In this document: one piece after another, positions 5,940 through 13,736 of the stretch
Layout: the number at the start of each line of letters is the position of its first letter
Numbering within the stretch: the stretch's first letter is position 1
Assembly: GCA_964458325.1 (NCBI GenBank)
Contig: CAYWIM010000095.1
Span: 1 to 16,563, forward strand
DNA: 16,563 nucleotides
Source of the DNA: JAGMXM01 sp964458325
GTDB taxonomy: Bacteria > Verrucomicrobiota > Verrucomicrobiia > Limisphaerales > UBA1319
Direction: 5' to 3'
Notes under the pieces: generated by a model
Databases searched by the model: none
The model's input: the letters and a program-made list of their open reading frames with translations, nothing else
Told to the model about the DNA's origin: nothing
Position numbers and translations under genes: made by a program

Positions 5940-7694
5940 TCAGGCCGCCCCCGTCTTCTTCCACGTCTTGTGGTAGATCGCCGTGTCGGGACCGGGCTCG
6001 TTCGGATGAGTGCGAACCCGCCGGACGCTCCGGATAGTGTCCCATAATTGCGCCGCCAGGCGGCCATGCACCGGGATCTTCAAACGCGCGCAAAGCCCGC
6101 CGAACGTCAGCGGCGGCTGGCTGCTCAAGATCAAACGGCGCACCAGCAAAGGCTGCGCCACGAAGAAGCCGCGGTCCATCTCTTTCCAGCCCTTCAGCCC
6201 GTAATAGCCGAACCCCAGCGACCGAACTCCCTCGTGGTTCCGTATGACCGCCGAGATCGTGGCACGGCCCACCGACCGTTTCCGCCGAATCTGATGGAGT
6301 ATGTCGGTCGCGGTCATCGGGTGCCCCGTCTCCTTGAGCACCTGCGGGATCAGATCCTTGATGTGCTCGCGCTCCTGCTGGCCCCACGCGCGCAACGCGA
6401 ACAGGAACCTGCCCAGATCCACAAAACGCTCGTCCTGGCGCAGCATGTGCGCCACCTCGTGCACGTTGGTCTGCGAGGCCCACCCGAACCGTTTGTCCCG
6501 CAAAATCTCCCGCGTCGAAACAGGCCGCTTTTCCTCGTCGAGAAGCTTCGCCACGTCCGCCCGCGCCTTGCCCCATAGCCGCTCCGGCAGCTGGATGTGC
6601 TGCTGCATCCCAAACGCGCGCCGGTCCAGGAGGAAGATTCCTTGCTCAGGCCGCAGCGAGTTGCGCAAACCACCGATCGAGATCGGCGGCACCTCGTCGC
6701 CAAAGATCCGCCGGGCGCGGCGGATGATCTCCTCCGGCCGCAACGGGCGATCGGATTGCGCCAGCACGCGCTGCACCCAGTCGCAGATCCGCAGGCTCGC
6801 CAGCCGGGCCAGCGGACGGTCCGGCACCGTCGTGTCCACCGTGATCGACGCGCACTGCTTCAACGCCCGCAACAGCTCGCCTGGATTCAGGTTGGGCACC
6901 GACTGCTGCTCCCCCAGACGCCGGAATACTTCCGCGATCGGCAGCGGCGATATGTTCGCCCGCAACACCTCCACCACCGGCCGGATGATCTCCCGCGTAC
7001 GGGCATCCAGGTTCGGATAAGGCTTCTGCCCCTCTGGCCAGGCCGGCATCTCCGGATCCAGCTCGCTGAAGAGCCGGACATAGAACGAACCCGGATGCCG
7101 GCAATCGGCCGCCTTGGGCCCCAGCCAGAGCACCAGCAAATCGGGCGTCAGCGGACACACCATGCTCAGGCATTTCTCCGCCAGCCGCCGCAAAAAGACG
7201 AACGTCGACGGCCCCCCGTGGCGCGCCACACGCTGGTAGAGCAGATCCACCACCTGCCGCACCCGCTCCCGGGTCAGACCGAACTTCATCCCGATCTCCT
7301 CCAGCGTCAGCGGCGTTTGATCCCGATCCCCCAGCCGCAGCAACAGCATCTCCTTCTCCCGATCGCTCACCGACTCCACCGCCACATCCACCTGGCCGAT
7401 CAACTGCTCCAGCCCCGAGCCCTTCACCCTCCCAAAATCGAATTCGCCTGCCTGCACGCGACGCACCAGCTCGACCAGCTCGCGAATGCTCCGCTGCCCG
7501 CAGTTCCGCATCGAAAGCACCTGGTCATACGATATGCCCTGCAAATCGCCAACCTGGCGAAATCCCATCTTCTGCAACACGCCGCCCAGCCGCACCGAGA
7601 GCGGCATCTGCGATAGCGACCAACCCCGCGCGTTCGCCGGGATCGCGATCGTCCCTGTTCCTTTCCCATCCAACCTGGTTGCATGCATGATCAT
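5940..7694 (-). CDS. Alpha-CTD / sigma-region-4 / HARE-HTH array DNA-binding protein
   Basis: This is a 584-residue soluble protein built from transcription-type modules (numbering from a TTG one codon upstream). Residues 30-83 resemble the RNA polymerase alpha C-terminal domain: PLSVRLGGVLQKMGF then MRNCGQRSIRELVE. Positions equivalent to E. coli Arg265, Gly296 and Ser299 are kept (Arg36, Gly67, Ser70) and Lys298 is Arg69, while Asn268 is Gly39. Residues 110-157 resemble sigma-70 region 4, with LTLEEIGMKFGLTRERVRQV matching the -35 recognition helix. After that come about five winged-helix units, near 234-290, 305-362, 378-436, 443-504 and 515-562. At least two (RPLRPEEIIRRARRIFG; HPMTATDILHQI) look like HARE-HTH domains. 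There are no catalytic motifs. I infer a promoter- or nucleoid-associated regulator. The ATG at 7694 is chosen; 7688 is also possible. Confidence 0.78.
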   Translation of the reverse strand: MIMHATRLDGKGTGTIAIPANARGWSLSQMPLSVRLGGVLQKMGFRQVGDLQGISYDQVLSMRNCGQRSIRELVELVRRVQAGEFDFGRVKGSGLEQLIGQVDVAVESVSDREKEMLLLRLGDRDQTPLTLEEIGMKFGLTRERVRQVVDLLYQRVARHGGPSTFVFLRRLAEKCLSMVCPLTPDLLVLWLGPKAADCRHPGSFYVRLFSELDPEMPAWPEGQKPYPNLDARTREIIRPVVEVLRANISPLPIAEVFRRLGEQQSVPNLNPGELLRALKQCASITVDTTVPDRPLARLASLRICDWVQRVLAQSDRPLRPEEIIRRARRIFGDEVPPISIGGLRNSLRPEQGIFLLDRRAFGMQQHIQLPERLWGKARADVAKLLDEEKRPVSTREILRDKRFGWASQTNVHEVAHMLRQDERFVDLGRFLFALRAWGQQEREHIKDLIPQVLKETGHPMTATDILHQIRRKRSVGRATISAVIRNHEGVRSLGFGYYGLKGWKEMDRGFFVAQPLLVRRLILSSQPPLTFGGLCARLKIPVHGRLAAQLWDTIRSVRRVRTHPNEPGPDTAIYHKTWKKTGAA

Positions 7695-7999
7695 CAACGC
7701 TGAAATGTCGTTTAAGAACAGCTAAAATCAATAGTATTTTTCTGTTGGTACGACTTGATTTGCCCTTGCCCCTCGAACTGTCAACGAATCATGACATCTT
7801 CTGAAGCATAGGATAACCAGAATGAAAATGCAAACATATTCCTTGGCTGATGCAAATAACACAAAATTCGTCGGCGCAAGATGCGAATCCCCTCACCCGC
7901 CGGGAGGCAATTCCCTACCCCCGCTTTCCCTTTCCCGCGCGGCCGCGCATTGCTTTTTTCCCCAATCCTGCTTTGCTGGTCCCAGCGTGTGAATTTCTC
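7695..7999. other. AT-richer divergent intergenic region
   Basis: This stretch of about 300 bases separates the minus-strand regulator from the plus-strand EboC-like gene. Bases 7715-7865 are conspicuously A/T-rich compared with everything around them. It should hold both promoters and perhaps operators for the regulator itself. On the minus strand there is a TTGACA (7784 to 7779) and separately a TACTAT (7736 to 7731), but they are too far apart to be one promoter. The plus-strand frame is open from 7850, but its translation before 8000 is not protein-like. I see no RNA gene. Confidence 0.45.
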
Positions 8000-8875
8000 A
8001 TGATGCGATGCATGCAACGGGTCGGGTCAGGCCTCGAGACGTTCCTGCTGTTGGGGCGGGTCAACGGGTTGGGAACGATCTGGTCTAACTGCTTGGCAGG
8101 CTGGCTGTTAAGCGGCGGCGGGCAGACCGGCAGGTTCCTCGCTGTCTGCCTGGGTGCATCCGGCCTCTACCTGGGCGCCATGTTCCTGAACGACGCCTGC
8201 GATGCGGCCAGCGATCTTCTGGTCCGCCCGGCCCGGCCGATTCCTCGCGGGATCGTGCCGCCCCGCTTGGTTTATTATGCTGGCCTGGCCTGGCTGACAA
8301 CGGGTTCGGCATTGCTTGCCTCGCTCGGATTCGCCCCCGCCGCGTTCACGATCCTCCTCCTGGGCGCCATTATCGTCTACGACCTGATCCACGCCCAGCT
8401 GAAGCTGGCCCCGGCGCTTCCGGCTGCATGCCGGTTTCTGCTTTACATGCTCGCCGGATCGGCCAGCGACAACGGCATCCAAGGGCTGACGGTCTGGAAT
8501 GGTCTGGCTTTGGCGGCCTACGTCGGCGCCATCGGAGCATGGGACCGGCGCGGGCCATCGATCGGACCGCCGATCCGCTGGCCATTGGTCCTGCTGGCGG
8601 CCCCCTTCTTCATCGCCGTCCTGGCCAACGGCCCAGGATACCGTCTGACGGCGGCATTCATGGCCTTGCTTCTGGCCGGCTGGATCGCCTGGTGCCTCCA
8701 CCACGTCTTCAGGCCCCTGAACCCGCGCCTGCAATCCATGACCTCCGGCCTCCAGGCCGGCATCGTCCTGGTCGATCAGCTCGCCGTCGCCAGCCCGTCC
8801 TACCCCCTCATGGCCGTGTTCCTCCTCTGTTTCCTGAGCGTGCTCCTCATCCAGCAGGTCCTGCCCGAAACCTGA
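8000..8875 (+). CDS. UbiA-family integral membrane protein, EboC-like
   Basis: This encodes a 291-residue membrane protein with about eight or nine hydrophobic helices, of the UbiA prenyltransferase superfamily. The first Mg/diphosphate motif is clear: NDACDAASD (64-72), followed by RPARPIPRG (76-84). The second Asp-rich motif is weak: only VYDLIHAQL is found where UbiA enzymes carry DxxxD. The following AACRFLLYMLAGSA resembles the EboC subgroup, encoded in ebo clusters linked to transport of algal or cyanobacterial metabolites. No other ebo gene is visible here. The frame is open from 7850, but the first 50 residues are not family-like, so I start at ATG 8000; 8012 is also possible. It ends 34 bases before the archaeal-type kinase and may lead that operon. 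Confidence 0.75.
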   Translation: MMRCMQRVGSGLETFLLLGRVNGLGTIWSNCLAGWLLSGGGQTGRFLAVCLGASGLYLGAMFLNDACDAASDLLVRPARPIPRGIVPPRLVYYAGLAWLTTGSALLASLGFAPAAFTILLLGAIIVYDLIHAQLKLAPALPAACRFLLYMLAGSASDNGIQGLTVWNGLALAAYVGAIGAWDRRGPSIGPPIRWPLVLLAAPFFIAVLANGPGYRLTAAFMALLLAGWIAWCLHHVFRPLNPRLQSMTSGLQAGIVLVDQLAVASPSYPLMAVFLLCFLSVLLIQQVLPET

Positions 8876-8909
8876 ACTGGCCATGATCGCCAGGTTGCTC
8901 TAGAATCCC

Positions 8910-9551
8910 ATGCTCATGGGCAAAATGATCATCGTCGCCGGCGTGCCGGGCGCAGGCAAATCCACGGTCCTGGTCGAGGCCTGGAAGCGCATCGAGAAGG
9001 AGCTCAATTACACGATTGTCTCCTTCGGCACTGAGATGCTCCGCCTGTGCCAGGAAGCCGGCCTGGCCTCCAACCGCGACGAGATGCGCAACCTCAACCC
9101 CGATCTCCAGGAGGAGATGCAGTGGCGCTCCGCCAAACGGATCGCCGAGCGCCCCGAAAACATCCTTCTCGACACCCACTGCGCCATCAAAGTCGCCTCC
9201 GGCAGCTACCTGCCGGGGTTCACCCCTCGAATGCTCGAACGGATGTCCCCACACGCCATCATCCTGGTCGACGCGCATGAGGCCGAAATCCGCGGCCGCC
9301 GCAAGCTCGACCAGTCCCGCCCCTTGCGCACCATCGAGGACTATGAGGATATCCTCGAACACAAGGTGATCAACCGGGCCTATGCCGCCGCCTTCTCAGC
9401 CCGCAGCGGCTGCCTCCTCTGCATCATCCAGAACAACACTGGCGAGTTCGAACGCGCCGTCCGCGAATTCATCGAAACCCTTCAGTTCATCGGGGTCGAG
9501 CATCCGCCCGCACCCGCACCCTCCAGCCACCCCTCACCCCCTTCGGTCTAA
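8910..9551 (+). CDS. adkA: Archaeal-type adenylate kinase (AdkA family)
   Basis: This is a 213-residue P-loop kinase matching the archaeal adenylate kinase AdkA rather than bacterial Adk. It has the Walker A GVPGAGKST (11-19), then SFGTEMLRL, NRDEMRNL (55-62) and the signature LLDTHCAIKVASGSYLPG (86-103), which corresponds to the DTHAVIxTPSGYLPG element of archaeal enzymes. RRKLDQSRP and the C-terminal INRAYAAAF also fit. The expected reaction is ATP + AMP to 2 ADP in the cytoplasm, though a changed nucleotide specificity is possible. A Pro/Ser-rich tail of about 15 residues is extra to the family. The stop TAA shares one base with the next gene's ATG (TAATG), so it is coupled to the exported dehydrogenase. 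It lacks a good Shine-Dalgarno; in-frame ATGs also lie at 8916 and 8925. Confidence 0.87.
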   Translation: MLMGKMIIVAGVPGAGKSTVLVEAWKRIEKELNYTIVSFGTEMLRLCQEAGLASNRDEMRNLNPDLQEEMQWRSAKRIAERPENILLDTHCAIKVASGSYLPGFTPRMLERMSPHAIILVDAHEAEIRGRRKLDQSRPLRTIEDYEDILEHKVINRAYAAAFSARSGCLLCIIQNNTGEFERAVREFIETLQFIGVEHPPAPAPSSHPSPPSV

Positions 9552-11083
9552 TGCCTCCAGCCATGCCATCCCCATCGCGATCCACAGTTCGTTCCGAGCG
9601 CCGCCCGAACGCCGTCGGCACCCACGCGGCAACCCCAAGCACTGGGGATGCCGCCGGCGGACTCCAATGCTCGCGCCGCGCTTTCCTCCACCAGGGCGCC
9701 GCCAGCCTCCTCGCAGGTTCCATCCTGACGCCTTCCGCGGCCTGGGGCGCCGCCAGCGCGGCGCCCCCCAGCCGGCGCATCGCCGTCGGATTGATCGGGC
9801 TCGGCGCCATGGGCTCCGGCCATCTCCGCCGCCTGGTCGCCGATCCCGGATTCGAGGTCATCGGCGTGTGCGACACCGACCGCCAGCGGCGCGAGTCGGC
9901 CCGGACGATCGTCGACGAGCGATATGCCGCCGATCGGGCGCGGGGGACCTATGGCGGCTGCAAGCCATACAACGATTACCGCGACCTGCTGGCCCGGGCC
10001 GATCTGGACGCCGTCCTCATCGCCACGCCCGACCACTGGCATGCCCTCCAATCCATCGATGCCGCCAAGGCCGGCAAGGACGTCTACTGCGAAAAGCCCA
10101 TTTCCCTGACGATCGACGAGGGCCGCCGGGTCGTCGACGCCGTCCGGCGATACCAGCGCGTCTTTCAGACAGGCACTCAGTACCGGTCGATCCCCACCAT
10201 CCGCCACATCTGCCGTTTCATCCGCGAGGGCGGCCTGGGCCGGGTTCAGACCGTGTTCACCCTCTTCAATAATCTGGCCTCGTTCATGGGCGCCGGCCGG
10301 TTCAAACCATACGAGGCAATCCTCAATGTCGACCGATGCGGCGCCTCGTATGTCCCCCTGGATTTCCCGCTGCCGGCCGCGCCGGTCCCGGAGGGTCTGG
10401 ACTGGGACCTGTGGGTGGGGCCGGCCGCCTGGCGGCCCTATCACCCCCTCTACCATGTCAACCCAGGCCCCGGCGTCGTCCCGTGGTCATTCTGCGATTC
10501 ATTTGGCGCGACATCGCTGACCTGGCACCTGGCGCATTCGGCCGACGTCATCCAATTCGCACTCGGCGAGGAGCGGAGCGGCCCCGTCGAGATCATCCAT
10601 CCGTCCAGCGGGGAATTCCCCACGCTGACCTGCCGCTACGCCTCCGGTGCGCGCCTCCACTTTGTGGATCACTGGGGCATGGTCAAAGACCTCTACCACG
10701 CCGTCCCTGCCGCCGCCCGCCTGGCGGGCAACTTCGGAGGCCTGTTCGTGGGCGAGCGCGGCTGGATCACCACGATGAGCACCGGGGGGCAAGTCGAAGG
10801 AGGGCCCGATGCCCTCTTCTCGGCACTGAACCTGCCCACCCGCGAGGTCAACATCGGCTCCAATGACCACCATGCCAACTGGCTCGAATGCATGCGCCGC
10901 CGGACCGCGCCCAGCTGCGACGAGGAGCTCGGCCACCGCACCGCCTCGCTCGGCCACCTGGCCAACATCGCCTGCACAACAGGCCGCTCCCTGCGATGGG
11001 ACCCTGTTCTCGAGTCGTTCGGCGGCGGCGGCGCCGCCAATCGTCTCCGCGCCCGCGCCATGCGATCCCCCTGGCGGATATGA
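9551..11083 (+). CDS. Tat-exported Gfo/Idh/MocA family oxidoreductase
   Basis: This is a 510-residue NAD(P)-dependent oxidoreductase of the glucose-fructose oxidoreductase / inositol dehydrogenase / MocA family. After a long leader comes a twin-arginine signal, SRRAFLHQGAASLLAGS (41-57), ending near AAWGAASA. The Rossmann fold starts with VGLIGLGAMGSG (79-90), followed by IGVCDTD, IATPDHWHA (157-165) and the family motif CEKPIS (180-185). The C-terminal part carries NDHHANWLECM, typical of the exported PVC-group members. Tat export suggests it folds with its cofactor inside the cell and works outside the inner membrane, as known for Zymomonas glucose-fructose oxidoreductase. The substrate is unknown, probably a sugar or sugar acid. 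The start shares one base with the kinase stop, and the end overlaps the ThuA gene start by four bases. Confidence 0.9.
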   Translation: MPPAMPSPSRSTVRSERRPNAVGTHAATPSTGDAAGGLQCSRRAFLHQGAASLLAGSILTPSAAWGAASAAPPSRRIAVGLIGLGAMGSGHLRRLVADPGFEVIGVCDTDRQRRESARTIVDERYAADRARGTYGGCKPYNDYRDLLARADLDAVLIATPDHWHALQSIDAAKAGKDVYCEKPISLTIDEGRRVVDAVRRYQRVFQTGTQYRSIPTIRHICRFIREGGLGRVQTVFTLFNNLASFMGAGRFKPYEAILNVDRCGASYVPLDFPLPAAPVPEGLDWDLWVGPAAWRPYHPLYHVNPGPGVVPWSFCDSFGATSLTWHLAHSADVIQFALGEERSGPVEIIHPSSGEFPTLTCRYASGARLHFVDHWGMVKDLYHAVPAAARLAGNFGGLFVGERGWITTMSTGGQVEGGPDALFSALNLPTREVNIGSNDHHANWLECMRRRTAPSCDEELGHRTASLGHLANIACTTGRSLRWDPVLESFGGGGAANRLRARAMRSPWRI

Positions 11084-12933
11084 GACTCTTGCTTTCCATG
11101 AATCGCCCATCCCTGGCCGGTAGGCCGCTTCGGACGAAAGCCGACGCTGCAGGTACACAGGCCCTTCCCCTGGCTCGCGCAGGGCAGCGCCCTTCCCTGA
11201 ACAGGAGGATCTGCCTGGTGATGTCTGGCCTCGCCCTCGCGCTCCCGCAAGGGTTCATCACTCCTCTCGACGCCGCCGTTCCCGATCCATCCCCGCCTGC
11301 CTTCCTCGTGCCTGCGGCCGATCGCGACCGGATCGATTCTGCCCTGCCCGATCGCGCACCCGCCCAGCCCGCCCGGCCGCGCCGGCTGCTGATCTTCGAG
11401 CGGAATGTCGGTTATGGTGGACATCCATCGATCGCCCACGCCAGCCTGGCCTTCCGCCGGATGGGGGAAAAACTCGGCGCGTACGCCACGGTCACCAGCC
11501 AGGATCCGGCCGTGTTCGAACAGGCCCGCCTTGCCCATTTCGATGCCGTCCTGTTCAACAACACCGTCGGCAACCTCTTCACTAACGCCGATCTCAGACA
11601 GAACCTGCTCGACTTCGTATGTCGAGGCGGGGGGCTGATGGGCCTGCATGGCGCATCCGTCGCCTTCACCCGGTGGCCCGGCGCCATCGAGGATTGGCCC
11701 GAGTTCGGCCGCATGCTCGGCGCCCGCGGCGCCAATCACCGCGACAGCACCGAACCCGTCTTCGTGAAGGTCGAGGACCCGGCACATCCCCTGACCCGGA
11801 TGTTCGATGGCCGGGGCTTCGAATACCGCGATGAGTTTTTCCGGTTCCAGGAGGTCTATTCGCGCCAAAAAGTCCGCGTCCTCCTCAGCATCGACACCGA
11901 CCGGACCGACCTGAACCAGGGTCCGCCTCGAGGCAACTGCCTGCGCGCCGACCATGATTATGCGCTGGCCTGGATCCGGCAATACGGCCGAGGCAGGGCG
12001 TTCTACAGCACCATCGCCCATAATCCCTATGTCTTCTGGGATCGCCCCATGCTCGAGTTCTATCTCTGCGCCATCCAGTTCGCGCTCGGCGACCTCGAAG
12101 CGTCGACATTGCCCAGCGCGCGCATCAACCCCGCCGCGCTCGCCCAGGAGAAGCTCGGATGGCGCGCCGCCTTCGACCCCCATGCCCGCGCCCCCGGCTC
12201 CCTGTTTGAAGCGATCGACCGGGCTGCAGCGCTCGGCCTGCCGCACCTGGTCGCCTCCGACCGACTGCCCGTCGCGCCCGACCGCCCCCGTAAGTTCGAT
12301 GCCCGCCTCCCGGCCGATGATCGGCTCTCCATCCGGCTGAAACTGGACGACGCCGGAGTTCGCATCCTGGCATGGCGCCTCGACCGCGCACCCGCGGATC
12401 CTGCGGATTGGCCGTCGATCTTCCAATTCGCGCAGAGCCTCGGCATCGAGTCACTGGTCGTCGAGCCCCCACGGGAATCCCTCGAGGCGATCGAGTCCCT
12501 CTGCGCAGCGCATGATATGCGGTTGGCCATCCCGATCCACAACCAGGCGTCCGCCCCTGCGTTTCGATCCCTCGAAGGTTTCCTCGAAACCTGTCCCGCC
12601 GACATGCGTCATCTGGGCGTGTGGGCCGGCATCGAGGACTGGACCGCCCGCGGCATCGATCCGGTCCGCGCCGTCCAACGGATCGGCCGCCGGCTCTTCA
12701 TCGTAGCTCTGCCTCCGAGCCTCTCGTCTCGACCCAGCGATGCAGCCGCCCTCGCGTCTTCGGTGCGCGCCACGGTCGCCGAAATCCATCGGGCCCGGAT
12801 CCGCCCGGTCCTGTTCGCTCTCGGTCAAGCCCAGGACACCGCAGGGTCGGAATCCGATCCCGCCATCGGCGTTCGCTTACTCGAAACCCTCAGCCTCGAT
12901 CTGGCATCTTCATCCACAGGAACTCCGCCATGA
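11080..12933 (+). CDS. ThuA-domain protein with C-terminal TIM-barrel-like domain
   Basis: This encodes a 617-residue protein. Residues 101-341 form a ThuA-like domain (class I glutamine-amidotransferase-like fold linked to disaccharide use): RRLLIFERNVGYGGH, HFDAVLFNNTVGN, FVCRGGGLMGLHGAS, HPLTRMFDG, FRFQEVYSR and the closing GRGRAFYSTIAHNPYVFW. Residues about 355-610 resemble a worn sugar phosphate isomerase / AP endonuclease 2 TIM barrel (GVRILAWRLDR, AQSLGIESLVVEPP, CAAHDMRLAIPIHNQ). I see no clear set of metal ligands in this part. The hydrophobic segment ICLVMSGLALALP (44-56) after RR suggests export. The ATG overlaps the upstream TGA (ATGA); a strong AGGAGG before GTG 11218 / ATG 11221 is a rival start. 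The stop overlaps the HEAT gene start by four bases. Confidence 0.8.
   Translation: MRLLLSMNRPSLAGRPLRTKADAAGTQALPLARAGQRPSLNRRICLVMSGLALALPQGFITPLDAAVPDPSPPAFLVPAADRDRIDSALPDRAPAQPARPRRLLIFERNVGYGGHPSIAHASLAFRRMGEKLGAYATVTSQDPAVFEQARLAHFDAVLFNNTVGNLFTNADLRQNLLDFVCRGGGLMGLHGASVAFTRWPGAIEDWPEFGRMLGARGANHRDSTEPVFVKVEDPAHPLTRMFDGRGFEYRDEFFRFQEVYSRQKVRVLLSIDTDRTDLNQGPPRGNCLRADHDYALAWIRQYGRGRAFYSTIAHNPYVFWDRPMLEFYLCAIQFALGDLEASTLPSARINPAALAQEKLGWRAAFDPHARAPGSLFEAIDRAAALGLPHLVASDRLPVAPDRPRKFDARLPADDRLSIRLKLDDAGVRILAWRLDRAPADPADWPSIFQFAQSLGIESLVVEPPRESLEAIESLCAAHDMRLAIPIHNQASAPAFRSLEGFLETCPADMRHLGVWAGIEDWTARGIDPVRAVQRIGRRLFIVALPPSLSSRPSDAAALASSVRATVAEIHRARIRPVLFALGQAQDTAGSESDPAIGVRLLETLSLDLASSSTGTPP
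11203..11208 (+). promoter_or_regulatory. Internal AGGAGG ribosome-binding site candidate
   Basis: A perfect AGGAGG lies nine bases before a GTG (11218) and twelve before an ATG (11221), both in frame with the ThuA gene. Most genes in this window have poor ribosome-binding sites, so it stands out. In the longer reading frame it encodes two AGG arginine codons, which are unusual in such GC-rich DNA. It may mark the true start or a second, signal-peptide-altered form. Confidence 0.4.
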
Positions 12934-13736
12934 ACCCTCCGCTATCCCCAACCCTATCCACGCTGGCCCAGCCGGCCGACACCGCGCGCTCCTTGGCCGC
13001 CGCTCCGGCTCCATCCTCGCCTCCTGCCCCCGCCGACCAGGCGCTTTCCGCTCTTTCAGCCTATGACCTCGGCTCGAGCCGCGCCGTCCTCCTCCCTCTG
13101 GATGAGGCCATCCGCGCCGCGCTGGGCAATCCCGACGCCTGCCGCCGACTGGAGTCCAGGCTGCTGGCTCTCCTGGATGCGAAACCCTCGGCCGCCGCCA
13201 CCGAATACGTGTGCGCCAAGCTCAACTTGATCGGATCGCCCGCCGCCGTGCCTGCCCTGGCGCGGCTATTGGCCGATCCCGCCGTCGGCCACGCGGCCCG
13301 AACGGCGCTGACCACCCTGCCCGGCCCCGAAGCCGGCCGGGCGCTCCGCGATTCCTTGCCCCGGCTCACAGGCGGCGAGCGCATCGGCGTCCTCCATTCC
13401 CTGGGCCAGCGCCGCGACACCGCCAGCATCCCCCTGCTCGAACCTATGCTCTCCAGCGCCGATCCCGCAACAGCGGCCGCAGCGGCTTACGCCTTGGGTG
13501 AGATCGGAGGCCCCGAATCGACACGCGCCCTGCTTACCGCCTTCGACCGGGCTGCCGCGAACGAGCGCCCGACCCTGGCCGACGCCTGCCTCGCCTGCGC
13601 CGAGCGATTGGCGGCTGCCGGCGATGCGGCTGCGGCTCGCGCCGTCTGCCGCCGGCTATCCAAAGCCGGCCTGCCTCCTCATATCCACCAGGCCGCCCGC
13701 GCCGCCCAATCGAAATTCTCAACTGGATCCTTATGA
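12930..13736 (+). CDS. HEAT-repeat protein
   Basis: This is a 268-residue, alanine-rich, alpha-helical repeat protein. After a low-complexity Pro/Ala N-terminus (residues 1-40) there are successive helix pairs of HEAT / PBS-lyase type: VCAKLNLIGSPAAVPALARLL (94-114), HAARTALTTLPG, RIGVLHSLGQRRDTASIPLLE (151-171) and AAAAAYALGEIGGPESTRALL (182-202). Such solenoids act as binding scaffolds, and no enzymatic motif is visible. There is no clear signal peptide, though the neighbours on both sides are exported. The ATG overlaps the ThuA gene stop by four bases and its TGA overlaps the epimerase ATG by four bases, so the stoichiometry of the set is probably coupled. The partner is unknown. Confidence 0.8.
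   Translation: MNPPLSPTLSTLAQPADTARSLAAAPAPSSPPAPADQALSALSAYDLGSSRAVLLPLDEAIRAALGNPDACRRLESRLLALLDAKPSAAATEYVCAKLNLIGSPAAVPALARLLADPAVGHAARTALTTLPGPEAGRALRDSLPRLTGGERIGVLHSLGQRRDTASIPLLEPMLSSADPATAAAAAYALGEIGGPESTRALLTAFDRAAANERPTLADACLACAERLAAAGDAAAARAVCRRLSKAGLPPHIHQAARAAQSKFSTGSL

Noticed and set aside
5940..7694. Calling the regulator a sigma factor or an RNA polymerase alpha subunit
   Set aside because: It lacks sigma region 2 and the alpha N-terminal assembly domain; only the DNA-binding modules are present.
7731..7784. Minus-strand promoter made of TTGACA (7784-7779) and TACTAT (7736-7731)
   Set aside because: The spacing between the two hexamers is over 40 bases, far from the usual 16-18, so they cannot be one sigma-70-type promoter.
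7850..7999. N-terminal extension of the UbiA-like protein from ATG 7850
   Set aside because: The 50 added residues lie in the AT-rich intergenic DNA, are not hydrophobic or family-like, and precede the family start region.
10693..12426. Minus-strand open frame of more than 570 codons opposite the dehydrogenase and ThuA genes
   Set aside because: It is antisense to two genes with clear motifs; long shadow frames are common at this GC content.
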